Source: Deltaproteobacteria bacterium
GTDB taxonomy: Bacteria; Desulfobacterota; WTBG01
DNA: 10,471 bases
Reading direction: 5' to 3'
Assembly: GCA_013139225.1 (NCBI GenBank)
Contig: WTBG01000228.1
Span: 1-10,471 of the forward strand
How positions within the stretch are numbered: the first letter of the stretch is position 1; each line of letters starts with the position of its first letter. Below the pieces are notes generated by a model. It was given only the letters and a program-made list of their open reading frames with translations, searched no databases and was not told the DNA's origin. The position numbers and the translations under genes are program-made. Shown here in pieces: positions 1 through 6,370 of this stretch.

Positions 1-423
1 GAGGATAGTAAAGCGATTCTCAGGTTGTTATCAGAGACTTTCGGTGATCGCGGATATGAAATATTTGGATTTTCCAATCCCGCCATATGCCCCCTGCAAA
101 TGATACCGGAGTGTCGATGTGGTGTGAACCAGACGTGCACTGACATAATTGTTTCCGATTTGAATATGCCAAACATGACGGGACTGAGTTTTATAGAAAA
201 CCAAAAAAAGAAAAATTGTAAGTGCAAACATGTTGCCCTAATCTCAGCTAACTGGGCAGAACAGGAGTTATCTCTGGCACACAAGCTCGGTTGCAAGATC
301 TTTACAAAGCCTTTCTTTTTTCAAGAGTTTGATGAGTGGCTGGATGAAGTTGAAAAAAGCATTGATCCAACAAGGGAACTCTGTGACTGGTTTCAAGATA
401 AAGGTTGTTTGTCTGAAAAATAA
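1..423 (+). CDS. Single-domain response regulator, cysteine-rich receiver (5' end cut by window)
   Basis: A CheY-like receiver domain that accepts a phosphoryl group from a histidine kinase; no output domain follows. The reading frame is open from base 1 (reads EDSKAILRLL), so the true start and probably 5-10 residues lie outside; the TTG at 25 is internal. Of 140 visible residues the receiver landmarks are the acidic N-terminal pair (E1, D2), the phosphoacceptor Asp at bases 157-159 in VSDLNMPNMTG, the Ser of ALIS and the Lys of FTKPF. The stop is a double TAATAA. What is odd is nine cysteines in the fragment: four between the first helix and the phospho-Asp (AIC, ECRC, TC), a CKC pair, one before the KP motif and two at the C-terminus. 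I recall a family of environmental receiver proteins with this layout, but its function is not known to me. No partner kinase is visible. The call as a receiver is secure; the target is unknown. Confidence 0.88.
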   Translation, partial: EDSKAILRLLSETFGDRGYEIFGFSNPAICPLQMIPECRCGVNQTCTDIIVSDLNMPNMTGLSFIENQKKKNCKCKHVALISANWAEQELSLAHKLGCKIFTKPFFFQEFDEWLDEVEKSIDPTRELCDWFQDKGCLSEK

Positions 424-615
424 TAAGTGTCCAAATTGGGAACATTCGTTAAGATTCGACACTTTCTCAACTAGCTTTGCCAACCATTTAATCATCCCAG
501 TGCTGACCCTGCGAGACCTTGGGGCGAAGCATCTGCTGTCAAGGTGCCTGGACCTACTACAGCCCCACATACACAACACCACACAAGCATAACCCCTAAA
601 AAAGCAGAGGTGATT

Positions 616-693
616 ATGAAGGAAGCGGAGAGTATGATGCCAGGCATTCTCCCCCATCTATCCAGGAAAATTCCAAATTCAGCCTGCCGGTGA
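616..693 (+). CDS. Possible 25-residue small ORF
   Basis: The ATG at 616 is preceded by the purine-rich AGAGGTG, a good Shine-Dalgarno match at 4 nt spacing. The frame then reads MKEAESMMPGILP and ends at TGA 691-693. Nothing in the peptide is recognisable: it has no membrane segment or metal motif. Its middle overlaps an imperfect palindrome (GGAGA...ATGCC/GGCAT...TCTCC, 627-652), so the region could instead be a structured RNA leader or the stump of a decayed gene. The translation signal is the only support. Confidence 0.2.
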   Translation: MKEAESMMPGILPHLSRKIPNSACR

Positions 694-716
694 AGGGAAT
701 TTAAATAATATTTTCA

Positions 717-744
717 TTGCTTAACCACTAAGATTTGTTATATT
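717..744 (+). promoter_or_regulatory. Candidate sigma70-type promoter for the mscS-family gene
   Basis: TTGCTT (717-722) and TATATT (739-744) are separated by 16 bp and lie about 85 bp before the chosen mscS start in an AT-rich stretch. Spacing and sequence are close to consensus, but AT-rich DNA throws up such matches often, so this is a prediction only. Confidence 0.35.
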
Positions 745-830
745 GCATTCCTCAAAAAAACAATTTCAAAAAGGCGCAATCTTCTCTGCTTTATTATCAT
801 CAATATGACCTCAAAAGAAGAGGAAGAAAT

Positions 831-2579
831 ATGGACACCAATATAAAACTGATAAAATGCAGTTTTGCTATATGTCGTTTCACCCTTCTCACTGCAATTT
901 TAGCATTAGCTATGACTATAGTGCTGTCTGGACTTTCATTTGCACAACCTAAACTAAAAGAAGTACTTAAAGGACATACAGAAGAGGAACCGGTCAAAGA
1001 TAAGCCAAAGACTGAAATCAAGAAACCAGATATACCATTGGATGAGTTAGATAGAGGAACTCCTCGCACCAGTGTCAAAGGATTTTTTAAAGCCACGAGG
1101 AAAAGGGATTACGAAAGAGCAGCAGAATATTTAGATATGCGTAATTTACCAAAAGGGATGGATCGGAGCAATGGACCCAATATGGCTCGTCAACTTAAAG
1201 TTGTCCTTGATCATACCGTATGGATCGATCTCGACACGTTGAGTCCAGAACCAAGGGGACATGCTGATGATGGTCTTCCCACGTACCGGGATCTAATTTG
1301 TCGTATAAAAACCCCGGGAGAAGATGTCGATGTTTTATTGCAGCGTGTTCCGCGAAGTGATGGAGTGCACATCTGGAAGTTTGCATCCAAAACAGTTGCC
1401 CAGCTACCTCAATTGTATAAACACTTTGGGTACGGATATATAGGCGAAATCCTCCCTGCAGCATTTTTTGATATTGAGTTTCTGGGTATTCATGTCTGGA
1501 TGTGGGCTAGTATAGTTGTACTTACTGTCTTAGCGTATTTTCTGGCACTCGTTGCAACGGCAATATTAACTTTTTTCCTCAGTCGCAGTAAGGCCAGGCC
1601 AAGCTACCGCCTCAAACGTTTTATTGCTGGACCCATTCGCCTCCTTATTATAATACTGCTTTTAAGGGCTGGAATTAATCTCCTTGGTCCTTCAGTAGCA
1701 ATGCGTTCATTGCTTCAAGCGAAGACAATATTTATCATCATTATTGCATGGACGATTATAGGACTGTTTGGCTTTATTTTTAATCTTTTAGCCGATCGGT
1801 TCAGAAGAAATGATCAGGATTCTGCAGCAACAGTGTTGTTACCGGTTTTAAGAAATGTCGCAACAGTCATAGTAATCACAATTGCTCTTATTGTTTGGTT
1901 GGACAATATCGGCTTCAATGTAACTACCCTTTTGGCAGGTCTGGGTGTTGGGGGTATAGCATTGGCTCTTGCTTTACAAAAGTCTATTGAAAACCTGATT
2001 GGAGCTATCACATTATATATATCCAAGCCAGTGCGTGTGGGGGATTTCTGTAAATTTGGTGAAGTCCTTGGGACTATTGAGGAGATTGGATTTCGCTCGA
2101 CCCGGATAAGAACGTTAGATCATACAATAGTCAGTGTTCCCAATGCCGAGTTCGCGAATCTTCATCTCAACAATTTCTCAAAACGTAAAAAAATTTGGTA
2201 CCACCCGAGAATTAGCCTGCGCTATGAAACTACTCCTGATCAGATCCGCTACATCCTTTCCGAAATCAGGAAGCTACTTACCTCTCACCAGAAGGTGCTT
2301 TCTGACCCAGCAAGAGTTCGCTTTACAAATTTCGGTGCATACTCTCTTGATCTTGATATTTTTGCCTATATTGATGCAATCCAATATGGAGAGTACCTGG
2401 AAATATCCGAGGACCTGAATTTGCAGATCATGGATATTATAGCCCAGGCAGGATCAAGATTTGCCTTTCCCTCACAGACTACATATCTTGAGAGTGGACA
2501 AGGACTCGATAAAGAACTGACGCGATCTGCTGAAGCTCAAGTCGGAAAGTGGAGAGTGAAGAAGTCAGATACAGAATAG
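831..2579 (+). CDS. MscS-family mechanosensitive ion channel with periplasmic N-terminal domain
   Basis: An inner-membrane channel expected to open under membrane tension and release solutes during osmotic downshock. The start is the ATG at 831, with GAGGAA about 5 nt upstream; a longer frame opens at a TTG (735) but has no ribosome site and would bury the signal peptide. Of 582 residues, 1-38 look like a signal peptide (hydrophobic core, SFA before QPK). Residues 39 to about 210 form a soluble domain with SVKGFFKATRKRDYERAAEYL, of a type seen in other long MscS proteins. About five hydrophobic segments follow (near 222-250, 267-285, 298-321, 338-358, 364-398). The last is the glycine/alanine-rich pore helix (LAGLGVGGIALALALQKSIE), then the MscS beta domain from KPVRVGD to SVPNAEF (about 399-439) and an alpha/beta C-terminal domain to about 548. 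It is longer than E. coli MscS (286 residues). It is monocistronic by layout, converging on the next gene 32 bp away. Confidence 0.93.
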   Translation: MDTNIKLIKCSFAICRFTLLTAILALAMTIVLSGLSFAQPKLKEVLKGHTEEEPVKDKPKTEIKKPDIPLDELDRGTPRTSVKGFFKATRKRDYERAAEYLDMRNLPKGMDRSNGPNMARQLKVVLDHTVWIDLDTLSPEPRGHADDGLPTYRDLICRIKTPGEDVDVLLQRVPRSDGVHIWKFASKTVAQLPQLYKHFGYGYIGEILPAAFFDIEFLGIHVWMWASIVVLTVLAYFLALVATAILTFFLSRSKARPSYRLKRFIAGPIRLLIIILLLRAGINLLGPSVAMRSLLQAKTIFIIIIAWTIIGLFGFIFNLLADRFRRNDQDSAATVLLPVLRNVATVIVITIALIVWLDNIGFNVTTLLAGLGVGGIALALALQKSIENLIGAITLYISKPVRVGDFCKFGEVLGTIEEIGFRSTRIRTLDHTIVSVPNAEFANLHLNNFSKRKKIWYHPRISLRYETTPDQIRYILSEIRKLLTSHQKVLSDPARVRFTNFGAYSLDLDIFAYIDAIQYGEYLEISEDLNLQIMDIIAQAGSRFAFPSQTTYLESGQGLDKELTRSAEAQVGKWRVKKSDTE

Positions 2580-2611
2580 AAAAATACTTATATGTTATAA
2601 ACACCATTAAT

Positions 2612-2869
2612 TTAGTTCCACTTCACATCACTGCAAAAAGTTACCTCTTGATTTTCAATGTCCACTTCTCTTGTTTCCCAGCCTGCATCAAGCCAATACT
2701 TGGCCTGACTATGCGTTGGATCATTAGCCCACCAAGAAGCATATTTTCGAGCAGAAGAAGGCAGATCGTTATCAATAAGCATTTCTACTTCTTCAAATGT
2801 TATTGTTATCTCATTCTGCCTCTTAGGCAAACTGTTTAAAAACTTTGCAAGATTGTAATATTTCTGCAC
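2612..2869 (-). CDS. Small conserved protein with SARKYxxWWAN motif (DUF7662-like)
   Basis: An 85-residue soluble protein of unknown function. Residues 36-50 read LPSSARKYASWWAND and are followed by THSQAKYWLDAGW (52-64), then a predicted beta strand EVTF near the C-terminus. I recognise this arrangement (FeeIE, LPxSARxxxxWWAN, HxQAxxWLxAGW, VxF) from a small family I know as DUF7662, sometimes fused to other domains; the name is from memory. The start is a GTG, since the frame upstream closes at once with TGA; the upstream GGGGTTGAG could serve as a weak ribosome site. It stands alone: 174 bp from the FAD oxidoreductase gene and converging on mscS. The conserved aromatic/basic patch hints at nucleic-acid or protein binding, but that is only inference. 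Confidence 0.75.
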   Translation of the reverse strand: MQKYYNLAKFLNSLPKRQNEITITFEEVEMLIDNDLPSSARKYASWWANDPTHSQAKYWLDAGWETREVDIENQEVTFCSDVKWN

Positions 2870-3043
2870 AACTCAACCCCATACAAACGTCCCGGACATT
2901 ATCCCAGATTTTGCTAAATTCTTTATACCATGCAACATATTATGCGTAAAGAAAAAGATAATGTATGGAAACACTTTCATGTATGCACATTTTATTTTAT
3001 TTGTAATTATCTTCAAACTCTTCTTGTTCGTGGTAAAAAGTTT

Positions 3044-4165
3044 TTAAAAAAATGCCTTTATAATTCCAGGAATCTTTTTCAAATAATAACTCTTGCCCAC
3101 CAGCCCAAGATCAGAACCTTGAAACACACCAAACAAACGACCCATCCTCTTTTCATTAAGTCGTCTTAAAAGAAAAAACAAATAGCTCATACTATCCATA
3201 CTACCCTGTTGCAAAACCTTCCTCCACTTTTTATCATACTCCTTAAAGGAACTGCTATCTCCCTCCATTTTTTTAATAACTGCCTCGCCAGCAAAGAGTC
3301 CCATCATCATTGCCCCTGTAATCGTAGCCATAGAAAAAGAACTAACGGTATCTCCTGCCATTATAATATTTTTATGGTATGAGGAAGAAGCTGAGAGATG
3401 AATAGGGATGGAACATCCGTACTTACAAGTAATGCCCTTTACGTTAAGATTTTTAATAGATTCCTCCAAGTATCTTTTTAAATCAATTCTTTCTTCCTGC
3501 ATACCCAATCCCTGATAAACTCCAAGCAGATACCCTCTACCATATTGCTGAGCATACAGTCCCACCTTTATTCCCTTCATTTCTCCATACATAACATTGT
3601 CTGGTATATCCATTCTTTCTGCTTCCACTTCCAGTTCTACAAAACTTCCGATTTTTCTTCTTTTGAGAGGCAGATACTGCATAACTTGACTATTTGCACC
3701 ATCAGCTCCTACAAGATATTTTGCATCATATTTCTTGTCAGCATATACACTCACCATCTGTCCGTCAGTCTCAACTGACTTTACCTTTGCGCTGGTAATA
3801 ACCTCTACTTCTGCCTCTTTACACAAATTCTCCATAGTTCCTTTTATTTTCCCTTCATCGATAAGAGGCATTGGATTTTTAAATGTTGAAATAAGCTTAT
3901 GCTCACAAGATACCAGTTCCACCTTTAAAAGTCTTCCTACAACAGCATTAGGTACACTCAGTTTATTATTATGAAAGCTTATAGCATCCCCTTCAAAACT
4001 AAAGCTCTCTCCGAAAGGATAGATCGCACACTGGCACCCACGGTGTTTTCTGGCAATCTCCTTTCTTGCTTCTAAAATCAAAACCTTTCTGCCCTTGAGC
4101 TTTAACCCACAGCAAAGCCCTGCATATCCACCACCAACAATAATAACATCATAAAGTTCAGACAT
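3044..4165 (-). CDS. FAD-dependent oxidoreductase, geranylgeranyl-reductase-like
   Basis: A flavoprotein of the PHBH/geranylgeranyl-reductase superfamily. In 373 residues it shows the N-terminal dinucleotide fold (VIIVGGGYAGL, 7-17; the acidic end of the second strand is E32 in LILEAR), the second FAD motif YLVGADGANSQ (150-160), and the third one, IIMAGDTVSSFSMATITGA (267-285), which in this family contacts the FAD ribityl chain and precedes the AG(E) helix. Cysteines C44 and C46 (GCQC) lie where many reductases of the family carry substrate-side cysteines, and another pair is C247/C251. Family members reduce isoprenoid double bonds or hydroxylate aromatics; the substrate here cannot be read from sequence. 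Start ATG 4163-4165 has AAAGGGGG about 10 nt upstream and overlaps the SDR stop by 8 nt (ATGTCTGA), so translation is probably coupled. A lipid or quinone role is inferred. Confidence 0.85.
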   Translation of the reverse strand: MSELYDVIIVGGGYAGLCCGLKLKGRKVLILEARKEIARKHRGCQCAIYPFGESFSFEGDAISFHNNKLSVPNAVVGRLLKVELVSCEHKLISTFKNPMPLIDEGKIKGTMENLCKEAEVEVITSAKVKSVETDGQMVSVYADKKYDAKYLVGADGANSQVMQYLPLKRRKIGSFVELEVEAERMDIPDNVMYGEMKGIKVGLYAQQYGRGYLLGVYQGLGMQEERIDLKRYLEESIKNLNVKGITCKYGCSIPIHLSASSSYHKNIIMAGDTVSSFSMATITGAMMMGLFAGEAVIKKMEGDSSSFKEYDKKWRKVLQQGSMDSMSYLFFLLRRLNEKRMGRLFGVFQGSDLGLVGKSYYLKKIPGIIKAFF

Positions 4166-4925
4166 TTTCTAATTTCCCCCTTTCCTTTTTCAGCTTCTCT
4201 CCCGACAATATTTTACCGGTAAAAGTGGCTGGGTTCTGTGTTGCTACAAAAACTGCATGCGAACCCCACATTTCTGGTTTTTGCCAGTCTGATTTATCCA
4301 CAGTTTTATTTAAAAATGACCATCCCTCAGTCTCCGTATTATCAGGCATAAGCGCATTTACCGCAATGTGATAATCTTTCAGTTCTTCAGCCAACCCCCT
4401 GGTGAAACGGTTAATAGCAGACTTACTTACATCATAGGCAAGACCGGTAAAAGGCTCATGATGGATATTTTCTGTAACAACGGATGAGATATTAATGATA
4501 TGGCCCCTTTTTTGTTCTATCATCTTCGGCAAGACAGCTTTTGTACACACGACAGTCCCCCGCAAACCGACACCAATGATCGCATCCCATATATTAATTG
4601 GCATGTCTTTAAAGAGTGCAGGACGATTAGTAGCCGCATTGTTTACAAGTATATCGACTCGCTTAAACTTTTCAATGGTTTTTCCTACCACCTTCTCGAC
4701 CTCTTTTTCATCAGCCATGTCTGTTTTAATGGGGAAAGCTCTTCCTCCCAAAGCATGTATCTCATCGGATGTTTCATATATAGTTCCTGCAATAAAGCGG
4801 GATTTCATCTCAGTCCTGGCTGCTATTATAACAATAGCTCCCTCTCTTGCGAATGCCAGAGCAATAGCTTTACCAATGCCTCTGCTCGATCCGGTAATAA
4901 TAGCAACTTTATCTTTTAATTTCAT
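4158..4925 (-). CDS. Short-chain dehydrogenase/reductase, HSDL2-like
   Basis: A classical NAD(P)-dependent oxidoreductase of 255 residues with a complete SDR signature: cofactor loop TGSSRGIG (11-18), TDMAD (68-72), NNAA (95-98), catalytic Ser in NISS (145-148) and Y164-D-V-S-K168. The insert AGTIYETSDEIHALGG (46-61) is the mark of the HSDL2-type subgroup (hydroxysteroid dehydrogenase-like 2), whose natural substrates are largely unknown and may be acyl or sterol-type carbonyls/alcohols. The residue after the second strand is Ala-Arg (AARTE), which tends to favour NADP(H), but this is only a hint. The tail carries several lysines and glutamates beyond the core fold. Its stop overlaps the start of the FAD oxidoreductase, so the two likely work on the same pathway. 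Start ATG at 4925 with a weak AGGTAAT nearby. Confidence 0.88.
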   Translation of the reverse strand: MKLKDKVAIITGSSRGIGKAIALAFAREGAIVIIAARTEMKSRFIAGTIYETSDEIHALGGRAFPIKTDMADEKEVEKVVGKTIEKFKRVDILVNNAATNRPALFKDMPINIWDAIIGVGLRGTVVCTKAVLPKMIEQKRGHIINISSVVTENIHHEPFTGLAYDVSKSAINRFTRGLAEELKDYHIAVNALMPDNTETEGWSFLNKTVDKSDWQKPEMWGSHAVFVATQNPATFTGKILSGEKLKKERGKLENV

Positions 4926-4951
4926 GGATTACCTATTCATGTCTTTTCTGC

Positions 4952-4968
4952 CCCGTATCAAGTACGGG
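4952..4968. repeat. Short palindrome CCCGTA-TCAAG-TACGGG
   Basis: A perfect 6-bp stem with a 5-nt loop lies in the 108-bp gap between the NUDIX and SDR genes, inside the probable leader of the SDR gene. No T-run follows on either strand, so it is not a standard intrinsic terminator. It resembles short REP-like intergenic palindromes with CCCGTA arms, or it may be an RNA hairpin in the SDR leader. Confidence 0.55.
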
Positions 4969-5033
4969 ATAAACTCGAGTGAAAGCGACGTTCGTACATA
5001 AATTGCTTTAAATATAATATAAATCTTTAGCAA

Positions 5034-5558
5034 TCAAAGCACTAGTTCTTTAGCAAGGAGAAGGCCTACAACTGTCTTAGCGTCTGTTATTTCCCCCGTT
5101 TTTACCTTCTCAATTGCCTTCGCAAACGGGAGCTTCACTACTTTTATAATCTCATCATCTTCCAGCTTTTGTTTGTCAGGTACTAGCTCAGTTGCGAGAA
5201 AGATATAGATGACTTCATTGCAGTATCCTGGAGCACTATATATCTCAGTAAGCTTCTGTACGTTAGTTGCCTTGAACCCGACTTCTTCTACAAGCTCTCT
5301 TTTTGCACAATCCAGGGGGTTTTCATCTGGTTCCAATCTGCCTGCAGGTATTTCCCAGATTGTATCACCAATACAATATCGGTACTGCTTAATCAAAATA
5401 ACCGACTCGTCAGAAAGCAAGGGAACCACAGCAGCACCTCCCGGATGGTTTATGCGCTCCATCTCCACCTGTTGCTTTGGGAAAATCACGGTATCCACAG
5501 AAAGGTCAATTACTTTTCCCTTAAATACGTTTCTTCTATCTAGTGTCTTTAAAACCAA
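5034..5558 (-). CDS. NUDIX hydrolase, ADP-ribose pyrophosphatase type
   Basis: Hydrolyses ADP-ribose, or a similar nucleoside diphosphate sugar, to AMP and a sugar phosphate, a cytosolic house-cleaning reaction. The 174-residue length fits the ADPRase group. The NUDIX box is complete: G73-x5-E79-x7-R87-E88-L89-x-E91-E92-x-G94-F95. Around it are family landmarks: HPGGAAVVPLL (38-48), a VILIKQYRY strand, TIWEIPAGRLE (66-76), and YSAPGYCNE (107-115), where ADPRases carry their substrate loop. The start is TTG (5556-5558), with no ATG until residue 33; it is decided by a perfect AAAGGAGG (plus-strand CCTCCTTT at 5568-5575) placed 9 nt upstream. It stands 113 bp from the LytM gene and 108 bp from the SDR gene, so it may be its own unit. 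Exact substrate is inferred from the family. Confidence 0.92.
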   Translation of the reverse strand: MVLKTLDRRNVFKGKVIDLSVDTVIFPKQQVEMERINHPGGAAVVPLLSDESVILIKQYRYCIGDTIWEIPAGRLEPDENPLDCAKRELVEEVGFKATNVQKLTEIYSAPGYCNEVIYIFLATELVPDKQKLEDDEIIKVVKLPFAKAIEKVKTGEITDAKTVVGLLLAKELVL

Positions 5559-5567
5559 GATTGCCGG

Positions 5568-5575
5568 CCTCCTTT
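5568..5575 (-). promoter_or_regulatory. Perfect Shine-Dalgarno that sets a TTG start
   Basis: The minus strand carries AAAGGAGG here, 9 nt before the TTG at 5558. It is the strongest ribosome site in the window and is the reason for calling the rare TTG as the NUDIX start. Confidence 0.8.
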
Positions 5576-5596
5576 GATCAAATTATAAATTAGGGC

Positions 5597-5663
5597 GCAG
5601 ATTTACACAGATAACCACAGATACTATTCTCCTTCGTGCTTCTTCGTGAGCTTCGTGGTTTAA
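5597..5663. repeat. Dispersed-type intergenic repeat with 10-bp periodic CAGAT and CTTCGTG units
   Basis: Two short motifs recur at near helical spacing: CAGAT at 5598, 5608 and 5618 (exactly 10 bp apart), and CTTCGTG at 5632, 5642 and 5651. On the minus strand this reads as repeated CACGAAG followed by repeated ATCTGTG. I recognise this type of text as a dispersed intergenic sequence in several environmental bacterial genomes, but I cannot verify copies from this window. An open frame crosses it but looks spurious. Confidence 0.6.
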
Positions 5664-5671
5664 CAAATAAT

Positions 5672-6370
5672 TCATGGAAGATAAAAGAGCGGGTTTCTAG
5701 CCTTATTATATCTCCTAATCTGAAAATGAAGTGTAGGAGATATTGCAGGATTATGCGAATTCCCCACTTTAGCAATGACACTACCTTTCTTAACCCATCT
5801 GCCTTCCTTCACTAAATTGACTTTATTGTGAGCATAGACAGTTGTATACTTATTTTTGTGCTTGAGAATGATAATATTACCATAACCTGAAAGTCTATCG
5901 GCAAAAACAACTTTCCCTGAGTCAGCAGCTTTAACTGGTAATCCTAAAGGTGCCCGGATATCAATGCCATCATATTTCCTGCCTTTTCTAACTCCAAAGT
6001 AAGAAACTACCTTTCCCTGAATTGGCCAACTAAACTTTCCTTTCGGCTGAACTATTTTTACATTCTTCTTTGTTGGTTCTTTTTTGAATACCTTAACCTT
6101 TTTTACTTTTGTAGCACCGGGAATGAAAATTTTATCCCCCGCCTCAATTTGAGTAGCATCTTTAATATTATTTAATTCCGCAACCTCCTGTAAATCCACA
6201 TCGTATGTTTTGCAGATCCTCCAAAGAGTCTCACCTTTGTTTACAGGATGATAAATTCCAATCACAAGTTTGGGAGGTAAAGGAACAAACTTAGCAGAAA
6301 GGCAGGCATATACGAAAAGAAAAGAGAATATCAGAAATGAAGTTTTCCAAATACTAGAGAGACCTTTCAC
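5672..6370 (-). CDS. LysM + LytM (M23-fold) lipoprotein-like factor, probably catalytically inactive (NlpD type)
   Basis: An envelope protein expected to bind peptidoglycan and regulate cell-wall amidases rather than cut the wall. The 232 residues comprise a hydrophobic N-terminus ending at C23 (FVYAC, an imperfect lipobox), a LysM domain (about 41-84, VNKGETLW to IFIPG), a lysine-rich linker (about 86-112) and an M23/LytM fold (about 114-232, WPIQGKVVSYFG to NPLFYLP). Active M23 enzymes hold zinc with HxxxD and HxH; here these read Y133-DGI-D137 and T213-L-H215, so two ligands are missing while D137, YAH181 and H215 remain. NlpD and EnvC of E. coli show comparable losses and act as amidase activators. 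Start is GTG (6368-6370); an in-frame TAA sits just upstream and the ribosome site is poor. surE lies two genes upstream, recalling the surE-pcm-nlpD cluster of enterobacteria. Confidence 0.88.
   Translation of the reverse strand: MKGLSSIWKTSFLIFSFLFVYACLSAKFVPLPPKLVIGIYHPVNKGETLWRICKTYDVDLQEVAELNNIKDATQIEAGDKIFIPGATKVKKVKVFKKEPTKKNVKIVQPKGKFSWPIQGKVVSYFGVRKGRKYDGIDIRAPLGLPVKAADSGKVVFADRLSGYGNIIILKHKNKYTTVYAHNKVNLVKEGRWVKKGSVIAKVGNSHNPAISPTLHFQIRRYNKARNPLFYLP

Larger units (their letters stand above)
424..830. other. Gene-poor intergenic region upstream of mscS, with a GC-rich island
   Basis: No convincing gene fills this 407-bp gap. Bases 501-570 contain 42 G/C of 70 (60%), clearly richer than the AT-rich flanks, and contain a 6-bp inverted repeat (ACCTTG...CAAGGT). 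Open frames cross it on both strands, but none has recognisable motifs and they overlap the response regulator, so they look accidental. The composition suggests a remnant of inserted DNA or a decayed gene; this is inference. A weak small ORF (616-693) and a plausible promoter for mscS (717-744) are listed separately. Confidence 0.5.

Noticed and set aside
329..592. Plus-strand open frame overlapping the end of the response regulator
   Set aside because: No family features, and it shares bases with the receiver C-terminus in another frame; likely accidental.
268..657. Minus-strand open frame of 129 codons across the response regulator and spacer
   Set aside because: It is antisense to a clear receiver domain for about 150 bp, has no recognisable motif and no convincing ribosome site.
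735..830. Extended TTG start for the MscS gene
   Set aside because: The extra 32 residues precede a clean signal peptide and lack a ribosome site; the ATG at 831 has GAGGAA upstream.
4495..5001. Plus-strand open frame of 168 codons antisense to the SDR gene
   Set aside because: The SDR frame has a full set of catalytic motifs; the antisense frame is a by-product of its codon pattern.
5590..5781. Minus-strand open frame across the CAGAT/CTTCGTG repeat
   Set aside because: It overlaps the LytM 3' end in another frame and its sequence is the translation of repetitive spacer.
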